Positions 1 to 8,875 of a stretch of 36,711 bases of DNA are shown one piece after another. The notes beneath the pieces are model-generated. The model was given only the letters and a program-made list of their open reading frames with translations, did not search any database and was not told the origin of the DNA. Position 1 is the stretch's first letter. Every line of letters begins with the position of its first letter. The stretch covers positions 75,404 to 112,114 of the forward strand of contig JACFOH010000003.1 of assembly GCA_019454405.1 (NCBI GenBank). The letters run 5' to 3'. The translations under genes were made by a program, and so were the position numbers. Origin of the DNA: Promineifilum sp. (GTDB lineage: Bacteria > Chloroflexota > Anaerolineae > Promineifilales > Promineifilaceae).

Positions 1-1076
1 CCCGGTCTGACTTGCTGGCCCGGTATCGCGTGGATGGCCGACATATGGTAGTAGCCGGTGTAAACGCCCAACCCGTGATCGATGATCACTGTCCCGCCCC
101 TGACGTATAATGGCTCGGCCAGTGCGACCGTGCCGGCCGCGGCCGCTAACACTGGTGTCCCACCATACGCGCTTAGATCGACCCCTTCATGGTAGGTCAA
201 ATAAGGACCGCCGTTGTAGGATCGTCGTGCTCCGTAATGGGCCGACACCTCGAGATAGCTCTTGACGGGGGTTTGGAATGGTTCGTCCCACAGGACGTTC
301 GGGCTGACGATAGTCCATATCTCTTGCAATCGGGCGCGCTCTTCGTCGCGGGCTTGCTGGTCGATCTGAGCCGCCTCGCCCGTTAGCGTCAACTCCTGGT
401 ATTCCCACTCCCGTTGCCCGAAGGCCCAGGGTTGAATCCAGACCGGCGTATCGGCGATCTGTACGACCATCTCTGGTTCGCCGCCGCGATAGAAAGCTCC
501 TGTTCCCACAACGCCAATGAAACGACCATCAACCGTCTCAAATGAGATCGGCAGCCCGTCCAACGCGGCCGAAATACGGACATCTTCCATACGGGTTGTT
601 CCCCGTAAGCCGAGAGCCATGCCCGGCATCGCCGGCACGGCCGATAATTCCAGTGACTCTATGTTCGCCGGCAGATCTCTGACGCGTCCGTCACCCGGGA
701 TGTATAGCGCCCGGTAGAAATTTGGCCGGTAGGGAGAATCGACGTTGTTCGCGATAGCGAGCGACCATACAGGTACATGATACTCGGCTGATACTACCGC
801 TAGGCTGCTGCTCGACCGCGTGAGACGCCCGAATCGCTCGCTCACGCCCTCCGGCAATGAAACCATGCGGCCGATCGCCGGCTCGCGCATTGTGTTCATG
901 TGCGGATTGAGCGCCTTCAATTCAGCGATGCTAATACTATAACGCATAGCCATCCCTGCCCATGTATCACCAGCTTGTGCGATGTAGACTGTTTCCTGAG
1001 CCGCTACCGAGGTATGCTGCACGGGAGCTAACAATACGATGAACAACAAACAGAGGAGAACGTACGGCCGTCTCAT
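1..1076 (-). CDS. LysM and M23-family peptidase, secreted (3' end cut by window edge)
   Basis: Open from an ATG at 1076 through to the left edge (about 358 residues) with no stop. An N-terminal signal peptide (residues 1 to about 26, hydrophobic core LLCLLFIVLLAPV) precedes a LysM motif (about 30-62, YIAQAGDTWAGMAMRYSIS then LNP) and a second, weaker LysM-like stretch near 95-130. The C-terminal part reads as an M23/LytM zinc endopeptidase: YHEGVDL near residue 296 carries two zinc ligands (His and Asp) and GYYHMS lies near the edge; the final HxH motif would be beyond it. The expected role is cell-wall peptide cleavage outside the membrane, with LysM binding peptidoglycan. No Shine-Dalgarno is visible before the ATG. 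It is divergent from folK. Confidence 0.85.
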   Translation of the reverse strand, partial: MRRPYVLLCLLFIVLLAPVQHTSVAAQETVYIAQAGDTWAGMAMRYSISIAELKALNPHMNTMREPAIGRMVSLPEGVSERFGRLTRSSSSLAVVSAEYHVPVWSLAIANNVDSPYRPNFYRALYIPGDGRVRDLPANIESLELSAVPAMPGMALGLRGTTRMEDVRISAALDGLPISFETVDGRFIGVVGTGAFYRGGEPEMVVQIADTPVWIQPWAFGQREWEYQELTLTGEAAQIDQQARDEERARLQEIWTIVSPNVLWDEPFQTPVKSYLEVSAHYGARRSYNGGPYLTYHEGVDLSAYGGTPVLAAAAGTVALAEPLYVRGGTVIIDHGLGVYTGYYHMSAIHAIPGQQVRP

Positions 1077-1142
1077 GAGGCTATTGTAGCGGGCTAATCC
1101 AACAGAGCCGAGTTTTCCTCCTCTCGATTTAACCCCTGCTCG

Positions 1143-1181
1143 TTGACACTCATGACGCAGTGTGTTATAAATATGTATAAT
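1143..1181 (+). promoter_or_regulatory. Promoter of folK with an overlapping inverted repeat
   Basis: TTGACA at 1143-1148 and TATAAA at 1166-1171 are 17 bp apart; a second TATAAT lies at 1176-1181. The arms ATGACGCAGTG (1152-1162) and CAGTGCGTCAT (1186-1196) form an 11-bp inverted repeat with one mismatch that brackets the -10 region, which looks like a repressor operator. The regulator is not identifiable from the window. Confidence 0.7.
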
Positions 1182-1246
1182 AATGCAGTGCGTCATATCG
1201 GACATCCTTAACAGGAAAGACGTAAAAATACCGGCAGGTGATGTGT

Positions 1247-1771
1247 ATGAGCTTAATCTATCTAAGTCTGGGATCGAACCTTAACGATCGTTTTGCCAAC
1301 CTGCGACGGGCTATCAATGAGCTACAGCAATTCGTCACCGTCACTGCCATATCGCCTGTATTCGCTACCGAACCCTGGGGGGATACGGACCAACCCCCTT
1401 TCCTCAATATCTGCGTCGCGGTCGCCGGCGACCTCTCGCCTCACGAGATGCTCCATCGGATCAAGGAAGTCGAATGTCGAATGGGGCGCGAAAAGACCCG
1501 CCATTGGGGTCCACGCCTGATCGATATCGATATTCTATTTTACGATAAGCTAATCCTGAAAGATGATGAACTGACCATTCCGCATCCTTTCATGGCTGAG
1601 AGAGCTTTCGTTCTCGCCCCATTGGCGGTGATCATACCTGATTTTATCCATCCCCAGACCGGCCTTTCTGTACAGGAAATGCTGGAAAAGGTTGATATGT
1701 CCGGCGTGGAGCGCCTTGTAGAAATGCCTTTCCCGGCCAGTCACTACCAGACGGCCGCCGAGTCTGTCTAA
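1247..1771 (+). CDS. folK: 2-amino-4-hydroxy-6-hydroxymethyldihydropteridine pyrophosphokinase
   Basis: HPPK transfers pyrophosphate from ATP to 6-hydroxymethyl-dihydropterin, the step before dihydropteroate synthase in folate synthesis (cytoplasm). The 174-residue product has the usual size and begins with the family start IYLSLGSNLNDR. It then shows FATEPWG, the ATP/Mg motif HWGPRLIDIDIL and IPHP. I chose the ATG at 1247 because AGGTG (1236-1240) sits six bases upstream and the protein then starts as family members do; GTG 1238 and ATG 1241 are in-frame alternatives. It lies directly upstream of folP, separated by 7 bp, so the two are surely cotranscribed. Confidence 0.95.
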   Translation: MSLIYLSLGSNLNDRFANLRRAINELQQFVTVTAISPVFATEPWGDTDQPPFLNICVAVAGDLSPHEMLHRIKEVECRMGREKTRHWGPRLIDIDILFYDKLILKDDELTIPHPFMAERAFVLAPLAVIIPDFIHPQTGLSVQEMLEKVDMSGVERLVEMPFPASHYQTAAESV

Positions 1772-1778
1772 CAACCTG

Positions 1779-2672
1779 ATGCATCCCGGAAATCGCACCA
1801 CAATGTTTGAGTGGGGTCGTCGTACTTATGTCATGGGGATACTTAACGTCACACCGGATAGTTTTTCCGGCGATGGACTGGCTGTGGATGGCGATCCGGC
1901 TATCACCCTTGAGCAGACTGTAGGACAGGCAGTCCGCTTTGTTGATGAGGGAGCCGATATATTGGACATTGGCGGCGAGAGCACGCGGCCGGGTAGCTCC
2001 CCAATAACGGCTGAGGAGGAACTCGCTCGTGTCGTCCCTGTCGTGCGGGCTGTTCGCGCAGCCGCTCCGGACACGATCATCTCCATCGACACTTATCGGG
2101 CCAGTGTGGCTTCGGCGGCGCTGGATGCTGGCGCGAATTGGGTTAATGACGTGTGGGGGCTGCGAATGGATCCGGCTATGGCCGGTCTGATCGCCGAACG
2201 CAACTGCCCGGTGATCATCATGCACAATCGCAGCAAGCCCAAGGATGTGAACCAGGAGGCTCGTTTGGGCGGCCGCTACGTCGGCGTTCATTACACTGAT
2301 CTGCTGGGTGACATCCGGGCTGAATTATTGGCCCAGGTTGATATAGCTCTGGCGGCTGGGGTTCAGCGCGATCTGATTATCCTTGATCCCGGCATTGGGT
2401 TCGGCAAGACGGTGGAGCAAAATCTGGAATTGCTTGACCGATTAGGGGAGATAAAAGCGCTGGGTTTTCCGGTCTTGCTAGGCCCCTCGCGCAAATCGTT
2501 CATCGGTTATGCGCTGGACTTGCCCCCTGACCAGCGACTGGAAGGCACGGCCGCTGCCGTCGCGATCGGCATCGATCGGGGGGCTGATATTGTTCGTGTT
2601 CATGATGTAATGATGATGGCACGCGTCGCTCGGATGACTGACGCCATCGTTCGTCGCGAGGCTAATACTTAA
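1779..2672 (+). CDS. folP: Dihydropteroate synthase
   Basis: DHPS joins the FolK product to p-aminobenzoate to make dihydropteroate, and is the sulfonamide target. The 297-residue TIM-barrel protein carries all family signatures: GILNVTPDSFSGDG at the N-terminus, DIGGESTRPGSSPI, SIDTYRASVA, NDVWG, IIMHNRS, LDPGIGFGKT and the C-terminal LLGPSRKSFIG and GADIVRVHDV. ATG 1779 has no clear Shine-Dalgarno; ATG 1803 (MFEWGRRTYVMG) is an alternative. It follows folK by 7 bp and precedes the acyl-CoA dehydrogenase gene by 21 bp, so a transcript may run on into the beta-oxidation genes. Confidence 0.95.
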   Translation: MHPGNRTTMFEWGRRTYVMGILNVTPDSFSGDGLAVDGDPAITLEQTVGQAVRFVDEGADILDIGGESTRPGSSPITAEEELARVVPVVRAVRAAAPDTIISIDTYRASVASAALDAGANWVNDVWGLRMDPAMAGLIAERNCPVIIMHNRSKPKDVNQEARLGGRYVGVHYTDLLGDIRAELLAQVDIALAAGVQRDLIILDPGIGFGKTVEQNLELLDRLGEIKALGFPVLLGPSRKSFIGYALDLPPDQRLEGTAAAVAIGIDRGADIVRVHDVMMMARVARMTDAIVRREANT

Positions 2673-2693
2673 TCGTTTGTGGAGGAGTTTCCC

Positions 2694-3785
2694 ATGTTGG
2701 ATTTTCGTCCGGATGAAGAGCAAAAGATGCTGACGGATACTATCGCACGCTTCGCTCGCGAACGCGTTCGCAAAGTCTATCGCGACGCTGAGGAAGAGGG
2801 CGAGGTTCCTGAGCAACTGGCGCGTGCCGGTTGGGAGATTGGGCTGTTATCGACGGCTATACCAGAAGCTTATGGTGGATTCGGCGAGTACTCGGTCGTC
2901 ACTGGGGCGCTTGCTCTGGAGGAATTCACCTGGGGCGATCTGGCGATTACGTTTAACGTCATGACTCCTAACCTGGTCGCTATTCCTGTGATGTTATGTG
3001 GCACTGAGGAACAGAAAGCTGAATACTTGCCGCTGTTCACTACCGAAGTGCCCCCGAAATTCACGGCTGGACTGACGGAGCCGGTCGTGCAATTCAACCC
3101 TTATAAGCTCAAGACTTCGGCCGTTCGCGAGGGCGACGTCTATGTCTTGAACGGCAGCAAAACGGTTGTCCCGCTGGCGGATGAGGCCGAAGTTATCCTT
3201 GTCTATGCGGCTGAGGATGGCGTAACCCAGGCGTTTCTTGTACCGATCGATACAGAGGGCCTAAAGATCGATGCTCGTGACAAACTCATGGGCGTGAAAG
3301 CCTTGACCACGAACCTGGTTACTTTGTCCGATGTTCGTGTTTCGATTGCCAATAAGTTGGGCGGCGATGCAGGAATTGATTTTAGCCTGCTTCTCAATCA
3401 TAGTCGCGTGGCTTTGGCCGCGGCCGCTGTCGGGGTGGCCCGCGCCGGGTTCGAGTATGCCCGTGATTATGCCAAACAACGTGTGCAATTTGGCGAGCCG
3501 ATCGCTCACCGGCAGTCTATCGCTTTCATGCTGGCTGACATGGCCACAGAGATCGACGAGGCGCGCTTGTTGGTATGGGAAGCGGCCTGGCTGCTGGATC
3601 AGGGAAAGAACGCCACCCGAGAGGTGACGATTATGAAACAACAGGTTGATCGCGCTGTCATGCAGGTGGCCGATCGCGCCGTCCAAGTCCTGGGCGGCTA
3701 TGGCTACATCCGCGAGTTTCCAGTCGAGCTGTGGTTGCGCAACGCGCGCGGCTTCACCACATTCGATGGGTTGGCGATTATCTAA
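2694..3785 (+). CDS. Acyl-CoA dehydrogenase family protein, non-catalytic-type subunit (probable partner of the next gene)
   Basis: This 363-residue protein has the acyl-CoA dehydrogenase three-domain layout. The ATG at 2694 follows GGAGGAG at 2681-2687; an in-frame GTG at 2679 overlaps that ribosome site and is rejected. Its C-terminal FAD motifs are canonical: RVQFG at 263-267 and QVLGGYGY at 331-338. Its middle-domain motifs are not: the usual TEPGAGSD is TEPVVQFN (128-135) and WITN is VVPL (158-161). At the catalytic position of IYEGT it has FDGL, with Asp358 instead of Glu, and the chain stops five residues later. The next gene shows the reciprocal pattern, so I infer it is one subunit of a heteromeric dehydrogenase. 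The substrate is unknown; the context says acyl-CoA oxidation. Confidence 0.88.
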   Translation: MLDFRPDEEQKMLTDTIARFARERVRKVYRDAEEEGEVPEQLARAGWEIGLLSTAIPEAYGGFGEYSVVTGALALEEFTWGDLAITFNVMTPNLVAIPVMLCGTEEQKAEYLPLFTTEVPPKFTAGLTEPVVQFNPYKLKTSAVREGDVYVLNGSKTVVPLADEAEVILVYAAEDGVTQAFLVPIDTEGLKIDARDKLMGVKALTTNLVTLSDVRVSIANKLGGDAGIDFSLLLNHSRVALAAAAVGVARAGFEYARDYAKQRVQFGEPIAHRQSIAFMLADMATEIDEARLLVWEAAWLLDQGKNATREVTIMKQQVDRAVMQVADRAVQVLGGYGYIREFPVELWLRNARGFTTFDGLAII

Positions 3786-3818
3786 GAGGCGATACGAACG
3801 CATATAGGGGTGGATTCC

Positions 3819-5096
3819 ATGATTAGTTTTGAAATACCTCCATTCATTGAGAATCAAATGCAGTTGATTCGCATGGTTGCCGAACAGGCGATGCGGCCGT
3901 ATTCGCGCCAGCTGGATGAAAATGAGCACGAACGGCCGGACGCCTTCGTCCAGATGACCTGGCCGTTCACGCAGGAGATGGTCAAGCGCACCCTCAAACC
4001 GCTTATGGCGCAGACCAACGGCAACGGAAACGGAACGAACGGCAGCGCCAAACCCAAACGGGAAGGCCCAGACTACAGTATGCTGTCTTTCATCTTTATG
4101 ATCGAGCAGATGAGCTGGGGCGACGCCGGACAGTACCTTTGTTTGCCACACCCGATGTTGGGTGGCGCGGCCGTTGATTCAGCCGGCACGCCCGAACAAC
4201 GTGTGCGCTTCCTGAAGAGGTTCACCGAGGGCGAGCCGAAGTGGGGGGCGATGGCCATTACTGAGCCAGGGGCCGGGTCTGATAACAGCGCCATGCGTAC
4301 GACCGCCGTGCTGGATCCTGATACGAACGAATGGATTCTTAACGGAGAGAAGATCTTCATTACCAACGGCGCGCTGGCTCTTCGCGACTCGAATGGCTTG
4401 TGCGTTGTCTGGGCAACTGTCGATCCGAAAGCGGGGCGGGCGGGGATCAAATCGTTCGTCGTTGAGGGAAAAACGCCGGGCGTCACGATCGCCAAACAGG
4501 AGAACAAGCTGGGTATCCGTGCCAGCGATACCGTTGCCTTGCACTTCGATAATGTTCGCATCCCCTACGAAAACGTGCTGGGAGATCAAGAGGTTCGACA
4601 AGTCGAGAGCCGTAAGGGATTCCAGGGAGCGATGAAGACGTTCGACGCCTCGCGTCCCGCTGTGGCGGCCAGTGCCATTGGCATTGCTCGCGCCGCCCTG
4701 GAATTTACGGTGGCCAAGCTGGCTGAAGAAGGCATTGTCGTTGACTACACCAAGTCTCTCCATGAGATGACCGCCGTTGAGCGTGATATCATTGAAATGG
4801 AAGCCCGCTATAAGGGCGCGTGGTTATTGACCTTGCGAGCGACCGCCCAGATGGCTCATGGTGAAAGTAATCGTCTTGAGGCCAGCATGTGTAAATATCG
4901 TGCCGGTGACGCCGTGACGTGGATTACCCAGAAGGCGGTGGAACTTCTCGGTCCTAAGGGGTACTCTCGCGAATGGTTGGCTGAGAAATGGATGCGTGAC
5001 GCCAAGATCAACGATATCTATGAGGGCACAAAGCAGATCAATCAACTTATCGTCGCCCGAAGCATCTTGGGTTATTCTCGTCGGGAACTGAAATAA
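3819..5096 (+). CDS. Acyl-CoA dehydrogenase, catalytic-type subunit
   Basis: A 425-residue acyl-CoA dehydrogenase expected to form the trans-2,3 double bond of an acyl-CoA using FAD. ATG 3819 follows AGGGGTGG at 3806-3813 with good spacing. It carries ITEPGAGSD (147-155), FITNG (180-184) and IYEGT with Glu402 at the catalytic-base position. It lacks the RxxFG motif where expected (301-316 reads LAEEGIVVDYTKSLHE), and GGYGY is changed to GPKGY (378-382). These are the features the upstream protein retains. An Asn/Gly-rich low-complexity insert (67-75) sits in the N-terminal domain. It follows its partner by 33 bp and is followed by a hairpin at 5128-5160, then the hydroxyacyl-CoA dehydrogenase. 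Confidence 0.92.
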   Translation: MISFEIPPFIENQMQLIRMVAEQAMRPYSRQLDENEHERPDAFVQMTWPFTQEMVKRTLKPLMAQTNGNGNGTNGSAKPKREGPDYSMLSFIFMIEQMSWGDAGQYLCLPHPMLGGAAVDSAGTPEQRVRFLKRFTEGEPKWGAMAITEPGAGSDNSAMRTTAVLDPDTNEWILNGEKIFITNGALALRDSNGLCVVWATVDPKAGRAGIKSFVVEGKTPGVTIAKQENKLGIRASDTVALHFDNVRIPYENVLGDQEVRQVESRKGFQGAMKTFDASRPAVAASAIGIARAALEFTVAKLAEEGIVVDYTKSLHEMTAVERDIIEMEARYKGAWLLTLRATAQMAHGESNRLEASMCKYRAGDAVTWITQKAVELLGPKGYSREWLAEKWMRDAKINDIYEGTKQINQLIVARSILGYSRRELK

Positions 5097-5127
5097 GCGA
5101 CCGAGCGCGGATGGTATCTGAATAGAG

Positions 5128-5160
5128 TGGATCGATTGGCCGGCCAGGCCGATCGATCCA
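5128..5160 (+). terminator. Strong hairpin between the acyl-CoA dehydrogenase and fadN genes
   Basis: A 14-bp stem (5128-5141 with 5147-5160, one G-T pair) closes a 5-base loop. It is followed by TCTTGTCC, which is only weakly T-rich. It may be a partial terminator, an attenuator or an mRNA processing/stability element that changes the ratio between dehydrogenase and downstream enzymes. Confidence 0.5.
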
Positions 5161-5214
5161 TCTTGTCCATTGTCTGTCCGTTCTTGAAATATCTCTTTAA
5201 ACAGGAGCGCGTAT

Positions 5215-7608
5215 ATGACCTATCGAATCGACAAGGTGGGTATTGTCGGCGCGGGAACAATGGGCGGCGGCATCGCGGCCCATCTGGCCAATATCGGCAT
5301 CCCTGTCGTCCTGCTCGACATCGTCCCGCCCAATCTTAGTGACGCTGAAAAGGGGGATCCAGCCGCCCGTAACAGGATCATCAACTCCCTCTACGATCGC
5401 ATGACCAAGGCACGTCCGGCAAACCTGGCCCGCGCCGACCGTGGTGACCTCATCACCCTTGGCAACCTGGAAGATGATTTCGACAAGCTAGCTGATTGCG
5501 ACTGGATCATTGAGGTGATCATAGAGCAATTGGCCCCCAAGCAAGCGTTGATGGAGCGAATCGAGGCTATTCGCAAGCCCGATACCATCGTTAGTAGCAA
5601 CACTTCCGGCATACCCATCGGCCAAATTGCCGCGGGACGCTCGGCTGAATTTCGCGCTCATTTCTTGGGTACACATTTCTTCAATCCGCCACGCTATCTG
5701 AAACTCCTGGAGATTATCCCCACGGCCGATACATCCCCCGAAGTGACTGATTTCATGAAGCAATTCGGCTCCGATGTGTTGGGGAAGGGGGTCGTTGTAT
5801 GCAAGGACACCCCGAACTTCATCGGCAATCGATTCTTTGCTGTAGCGTCCTCTTATGGCCTGGAACATGCCCTACAAAATGGCTATTCCATTGCTGAGGT
5901 GGACGCTATCACCGGCCCAACGATTGGTCGCCCCAAGACCGCGACATATCGCCTTCTTGATCTGGTGGGCCTTGATGTTATGGCCCATGTGAACGCCAAC
6001 CTCTATGAAGCCGTGCCCCATGACGCATATCGGGAGATGTTGCATCCGGAGAGGGCGTCGGCTCTGATGTCCGCCATGCTCGAGAAAAAGTGGCTGGGTA
6101 ACAAGGTCGGTCAGGGGTTCTATAAGCAGGAGCGGGTCAACGGCGCGCGCGAGTTTTGGACGCTCAATCCCGACACGATGGAGTACGAGCCATCGCCCAA
6201 GGTTCGGTTCGAGTCTATCGGGGCAGTACGCAAAATAGAGGATTTAGGCCAGCGCTTGCGGACACTCCTCGAGTTCGACGATCGCGCTGCGAATTATGCT
6301 CGCGATCTGCTCTATTACGGCTTTGCCTACGCCGCTTACGTCACCCCTGAGATAGCTTATAGCTTATCCGATGTGGATGACGCCATGCGCTGGGGTTTTA
6401 GTCACGAAGCCGGCCCGTTCGAGATATGGGATATGCTTGGCGTGGCGGAAACGGCCGAGAAGATGGAAGCGGCCGGCCTCACCGTCGCTCCCTGGGTGAA
6501 GGAGATGTTAGCCTCCGGCCACGACTCTTTCTATCGCCGGGATGGGGGCTTGCAGGTTTATGACTTTGAGTCCGGGAACTACCGCACCGTCGTACCGGAC
6601 AAGAACATTATCCTGGTGAGCGATCTGCATGCCGCCGGTAAAACGGTCGCCACTAACGACGGCGCGAGTATCCTTGACATGGGTGATGGTGTGGCTCTGC
6701 TTGAGTTTCACACCAAGATGAACGCCATCGATCAAGATATTATCGATATGGCTTTCAAGGCATTGGAACGGCTCGATACCGATTTTGATGCGTTGGTCAT
6801 CGGCAACAATGGCGAGCACTTCTGCGCCGGCGCCAATCTGTTTGCTATCGGCGTGGCTGCGGCCTCCGGTCATTTCGATGAACTTGACAAAATGATCAAG
6901 GCTCTCCAGACGGTGACTTTCAAGCTGCGTCACGCGCCGAAGCCGGTCGTCGCTGCGCCACATCAGATGGCGCTTGGTGGCGGTGTGGAGATGTCTATGG
7001 CCGGTTGGGAAGCCGTTGCCGACCACGAGACCTATATGGGTTTGGTGGAGTTCGGCGTCGGGCTGATACCGGCCGGTGGCGGCTGCAAGGAAGTCGTACG
7101 TCGCAAGGTTAACCCAACCATGCGTGCCGCCAACGCCGATGTATTGCCGCCATTGCAAGAAGCTTTCGAGCAGATCGCCATGGCCAAGGTGGGCACGAGC
7201 GCCTGGGAGGCCCGTACTTTTGGTTACTTAACGTCCCAGGATACGATCGTCATGAATAGTGACCACCGGCTGGCGCGCGCCAAGCAACGCGCTCTCCAGC
7301 TCGTCGCCTCTGGCGCTCGGCCGCCCGAAGTGGAGAAGATCTATGCTGCTGGTCGCGATGCGCTCTATGCTCTAAGGCTTGGCGTCAAGTCTCTTCTGTG
7401 GGGCGGCTACGCCTCCGAGCATGATGCCAAGATCGCCGGCAAATTGGCGTATGTCTTGACGGGTGGCGATATCAGCGCTCCCACCTGGGTTGATCCGTGG
7501 TACATTCTGGATTTGGAACGCGAAGCATTCTTGTCTCTGTTAGGGGAAGAAAAGACTCGCGAACGAATGATGCATATGTTGCAGACGGGCAAGCCGCTGC
7601 GGAACTAG
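5215..7608 (+). CDS. fadN: 3-hydroxyacyl-CoA dehydrogenase / enoyl-CoA hydratase fusion (FadN-type)
   Basis: A bifunctional beta-oxidation enzyme that hydrates enoyl-CoA and oxidises the resulting 3-hydroxyacyl-CoA with NAD. The 797 residues match the FadN order, with the dehydrogenase first. The NAD motif GAGTMGGGIAAHL is at 13-25, the catalytic His region GTHFFNPPRY near 155, TPNFIGNRFF follows, and a second dehydrogenase C-terminal domain lies at about 340-430. The hydratase (crotonase) domain runs from about 486 to 680. It has the oxyanion-hole motif HFCAGANL near 534 and both expected catalytic glutamates, in GGGVEM near 585 and MGLVEFG about 20 residues later. The ATG follows CAGGAG. 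fadA follows after 13 bp. Confidence 0.93.
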   Translation: MTYRIDKVGIVGAGTMGGGIAAHLANIGIPVVLLDIVPPNLSDAEKGDPAARNRIINSLYDRMTKARPANLARADRGDLITLGNLEDDFDKLADCDWIIEVIIEQLAPKQALMERIEAIRKPDTIVSSNTSGIPIGQIAAGRSAEFRAHFLGTHFFNPPRYLKLLEIIPTADTSPEVTDFMKQFGSDVLGKGVVVCKDTPNFIGNRFFAVASSYGLEHALQNGYSIAEVDAITGPTIGRPKTATYRLLDLVGLDVMAHVNANLYEAVPHDAYREMLHPERASALMSAMLEKKWLGNKVGQGFYKQERVNGAREFWTLNPDTMEYEPSPKVRFESIGAVRKIEDLGQRLRTLLEFDDRAANYARDLLYYGFAYAAYVTPEIAYSLSDVDDAMRWGFSHEAGPFEIWDMLGVAETAEKMEAAGLTVAPWVKEMLASGHDSFYRRDGGLQVYDFESGNYRTVVPDKNIILVSDLHAAGKTVATNDGASILDMGDGVALLEFHTKMNAIDQDIIDMAFKALERLDTDFDALVIGNNGEHFCAGANLFAIGVAAASGHFDELDKMIKALQTVTFKLRHAPKPVVAAPHQMALGGGVEMSMAGWEAVADHETYMGLVEFGVGLIPAGGGCKEVVRRKVNPTMRAANADVLPPLQEAFEQIAMAKVGTSAWEARTFGYLTSQDTIVMNSDHRLARAKQRALQLVASGARPPEVEKIYAAGRDALYALRLGVKSLLWGGYASEHDAKIAGKLAYVLTGGDISAPTWVDPWYILDLEREAFLSLLGEEKTRERMMHMLQTGKPLRN

Positions 7609-7621
7609 AGGGAAGAACACT

Positions 7622-8803
7622 ATGACACGAGAAGCTGTAATTGTGGCCGGTTCCCGGACGGCTGTCGGTAAATCAAAACGCGGCACGACGCGTAACTGGC
7701 GCTCAGATGAGATGGCGGCGGCTGTCATCCAGGACCTGTTGCGGAAGGCCCCCGCGCTTGACCCAGCTGAAATTGACGATGTGATCATCGGATGCGCTAT
7801 GCCTGAAGGCGCTCAGGGCCTGAACTTCGCTCGAACGATCGCTTTGCGGGCTGGATTGCCGGTCGATATACCAGGGCAAACTGTCAACCGCTTCTGCTCC
7901 AGCGGCTTGCAGACCATCGCTATGGCTGCCGAGCGTATCATCGCTGACGGGGCTGATATCATCATTGCCGGTGGCGCTGAGACGATGAGCCTCGTGCCCA
8001 TGACTGGCTTCCGGGTAAACCCTAACCCGTACATGGTTGAGAATATGCCCGAAGTTTATATGGGAATGGGATTAACCGCCGAGCGAGTGGCCGATGAGTA
8101 CGAAGTCACGCGCCAGGTTCAGGACGAATTTGCGCTCAATAGCCATCGCAAAGCGGCCGCGGCTTATGAGCGGGGCGTTTTCAAGGATGAGATCGTTCCC
8201 ATAGAGATCGAAGAGGTTACCGCGGGGCCGGATGGTCCTGTGCGTGTGACCACGGTTTTTGACCGTGACGAACATTTGCGCGCGGATACAACCCTGGAGG
8301 GCTTGGCTAAACTCAAGCCGGTATTCAAGCAAGGCGGCTCAGTGACGGCGGGTAATTCCTCTCCATTAAGCGATGGGGCGGCCGCGGTGATTGTCATGGA
8401 ACGAAGCAAGGCTGAGGCGCTTGGCCTGACGCCCATCCTGCGCTTTGCAGGTTTCAATGTCGCTGGCGTGCGCCCCGAGGTCATGGGCATTGGCCCGATC
8501 GCGGCTGTGCCGCGCGTCCTGAAACGTACCGGTATGGCCTTGAGCGACATCGGCCTCATTGAGTTGAACGAGGCTTTTGCCTCTCAGTCTGTAGCTGTGA
8601 TTCGTGAGCTAGGGCTGGATGAGTCTCGGGTCAACGTGAACGGCGGTGCGATTGCCTTGGGGCATCCGCTGGGATGTACCGGGGCCAAACTGACCGTCCA
8701 GATCATGCACGAAATGCAGCGGCGCGATGTGCAGTTCGGTATGGTGACCATGTGTATCGGCGGTGGTATGGGAGCTGCCGGTATCTTTGAACGATTGAAC
8801 TAA
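7622..8803 (+). CDS. fadA: Acetyl-CoA acyltransferase (thiolase)
   Basis: Thiolase cleaves 3-ketoacyl-CoA with CoA to release acetyl-CoA, the last beta-oxidation step. The 393-residue protein has the nucleophilic cysteine in NRFCSSGLQ (about residue 91), [23 protein letters not shown], and the second catalytic cysteine in [10 protein letters not shown] (about 377), so all active-site loops are intact. The ATG at 7622 follows GGAAGAA. It lies 13 bp after fadN, giving a complete dehydrogenase, hydratase/dehydrogenase and thiolase set within 6.1 kb. Transcription appears to end at the hairpin 8819-8864. Confidence 0.95.
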   Translation: MTREAVIVAGSRTAVGKSKRGTTRNWRSDEMAAAVIQDLLRKAPALDPAEIDDVIIGCAMPEGAQGLNFARTIALRAGLPVDIPGQTVNRFCSSGLQTIAMAAERIIADGADIIIAGGAETMSLVPMTGFRVNPNPYMVENMPEVYMGMGLTAERVADEYEVTRQVQDEFALNSHRKAAAAYERGVFKDEIVPIEIEEVTAGPDGPVRVTTVFDRDEHLRADTTLEGLAKLKPVFKQGGSVTAGNSSPLSDGAAAVIVMERSKAEALGLTPILRFAGFNVAGVRPEVMGIGPIAAVPRVLKRTGMALSDIGLIELNEAFASQSVAVIRELGLDESRVNVNGGAIALGHPLGCTGAKLTVQIMHEMQRRDVQFGMVTMCIGGGMGAAGIFERLN

Positions 8804-8818
8804 CGAATGAGAGTTGGA

Positions 8819-8864
8819 CAACGGCATAGTCCCCGGCTATTCAGGCTGGAGGGCTATGCCGTTG
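8819..8864. terminator. Probable bidirectional terminator between convergent fadA and the dodecin-like gene
   Basis: CAACGGCATAG (8819-8829) pairs perfectly with CTATGCCGTTG (8854-8864), extended by CCC/GGG after one bulged base. It lies in the 72-bp gap between convergent genes and is followed on the plus strand by TTATTAG. The T-tract is weak, so termination strength is uncertain. Confidence 0.6.
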
Positions 8865-8875
8865 TTATTAGCTGA

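Noticed and set aside
2694..3785. The first acyl-CoA dehydrogenase as a decayed pseudogene
   Set aside because: The frame is intact, has a strong ribosome site, and its motif losses are the mirror image of those in the next gene, which suggests specialisation, not decay.
3261..4151. A 296-codon minus-strand open frame across both acyl-CoA dehydrogenase genes
   Set aside because: It is antisense to two clearly coding genes, has no family motif, and crosses their intergenic gap; it is a shadow of high-GC codon use. The same applies to minus-strand frames at 1644-2291, 6508-7158, 13742-14419 and 32976-33791.
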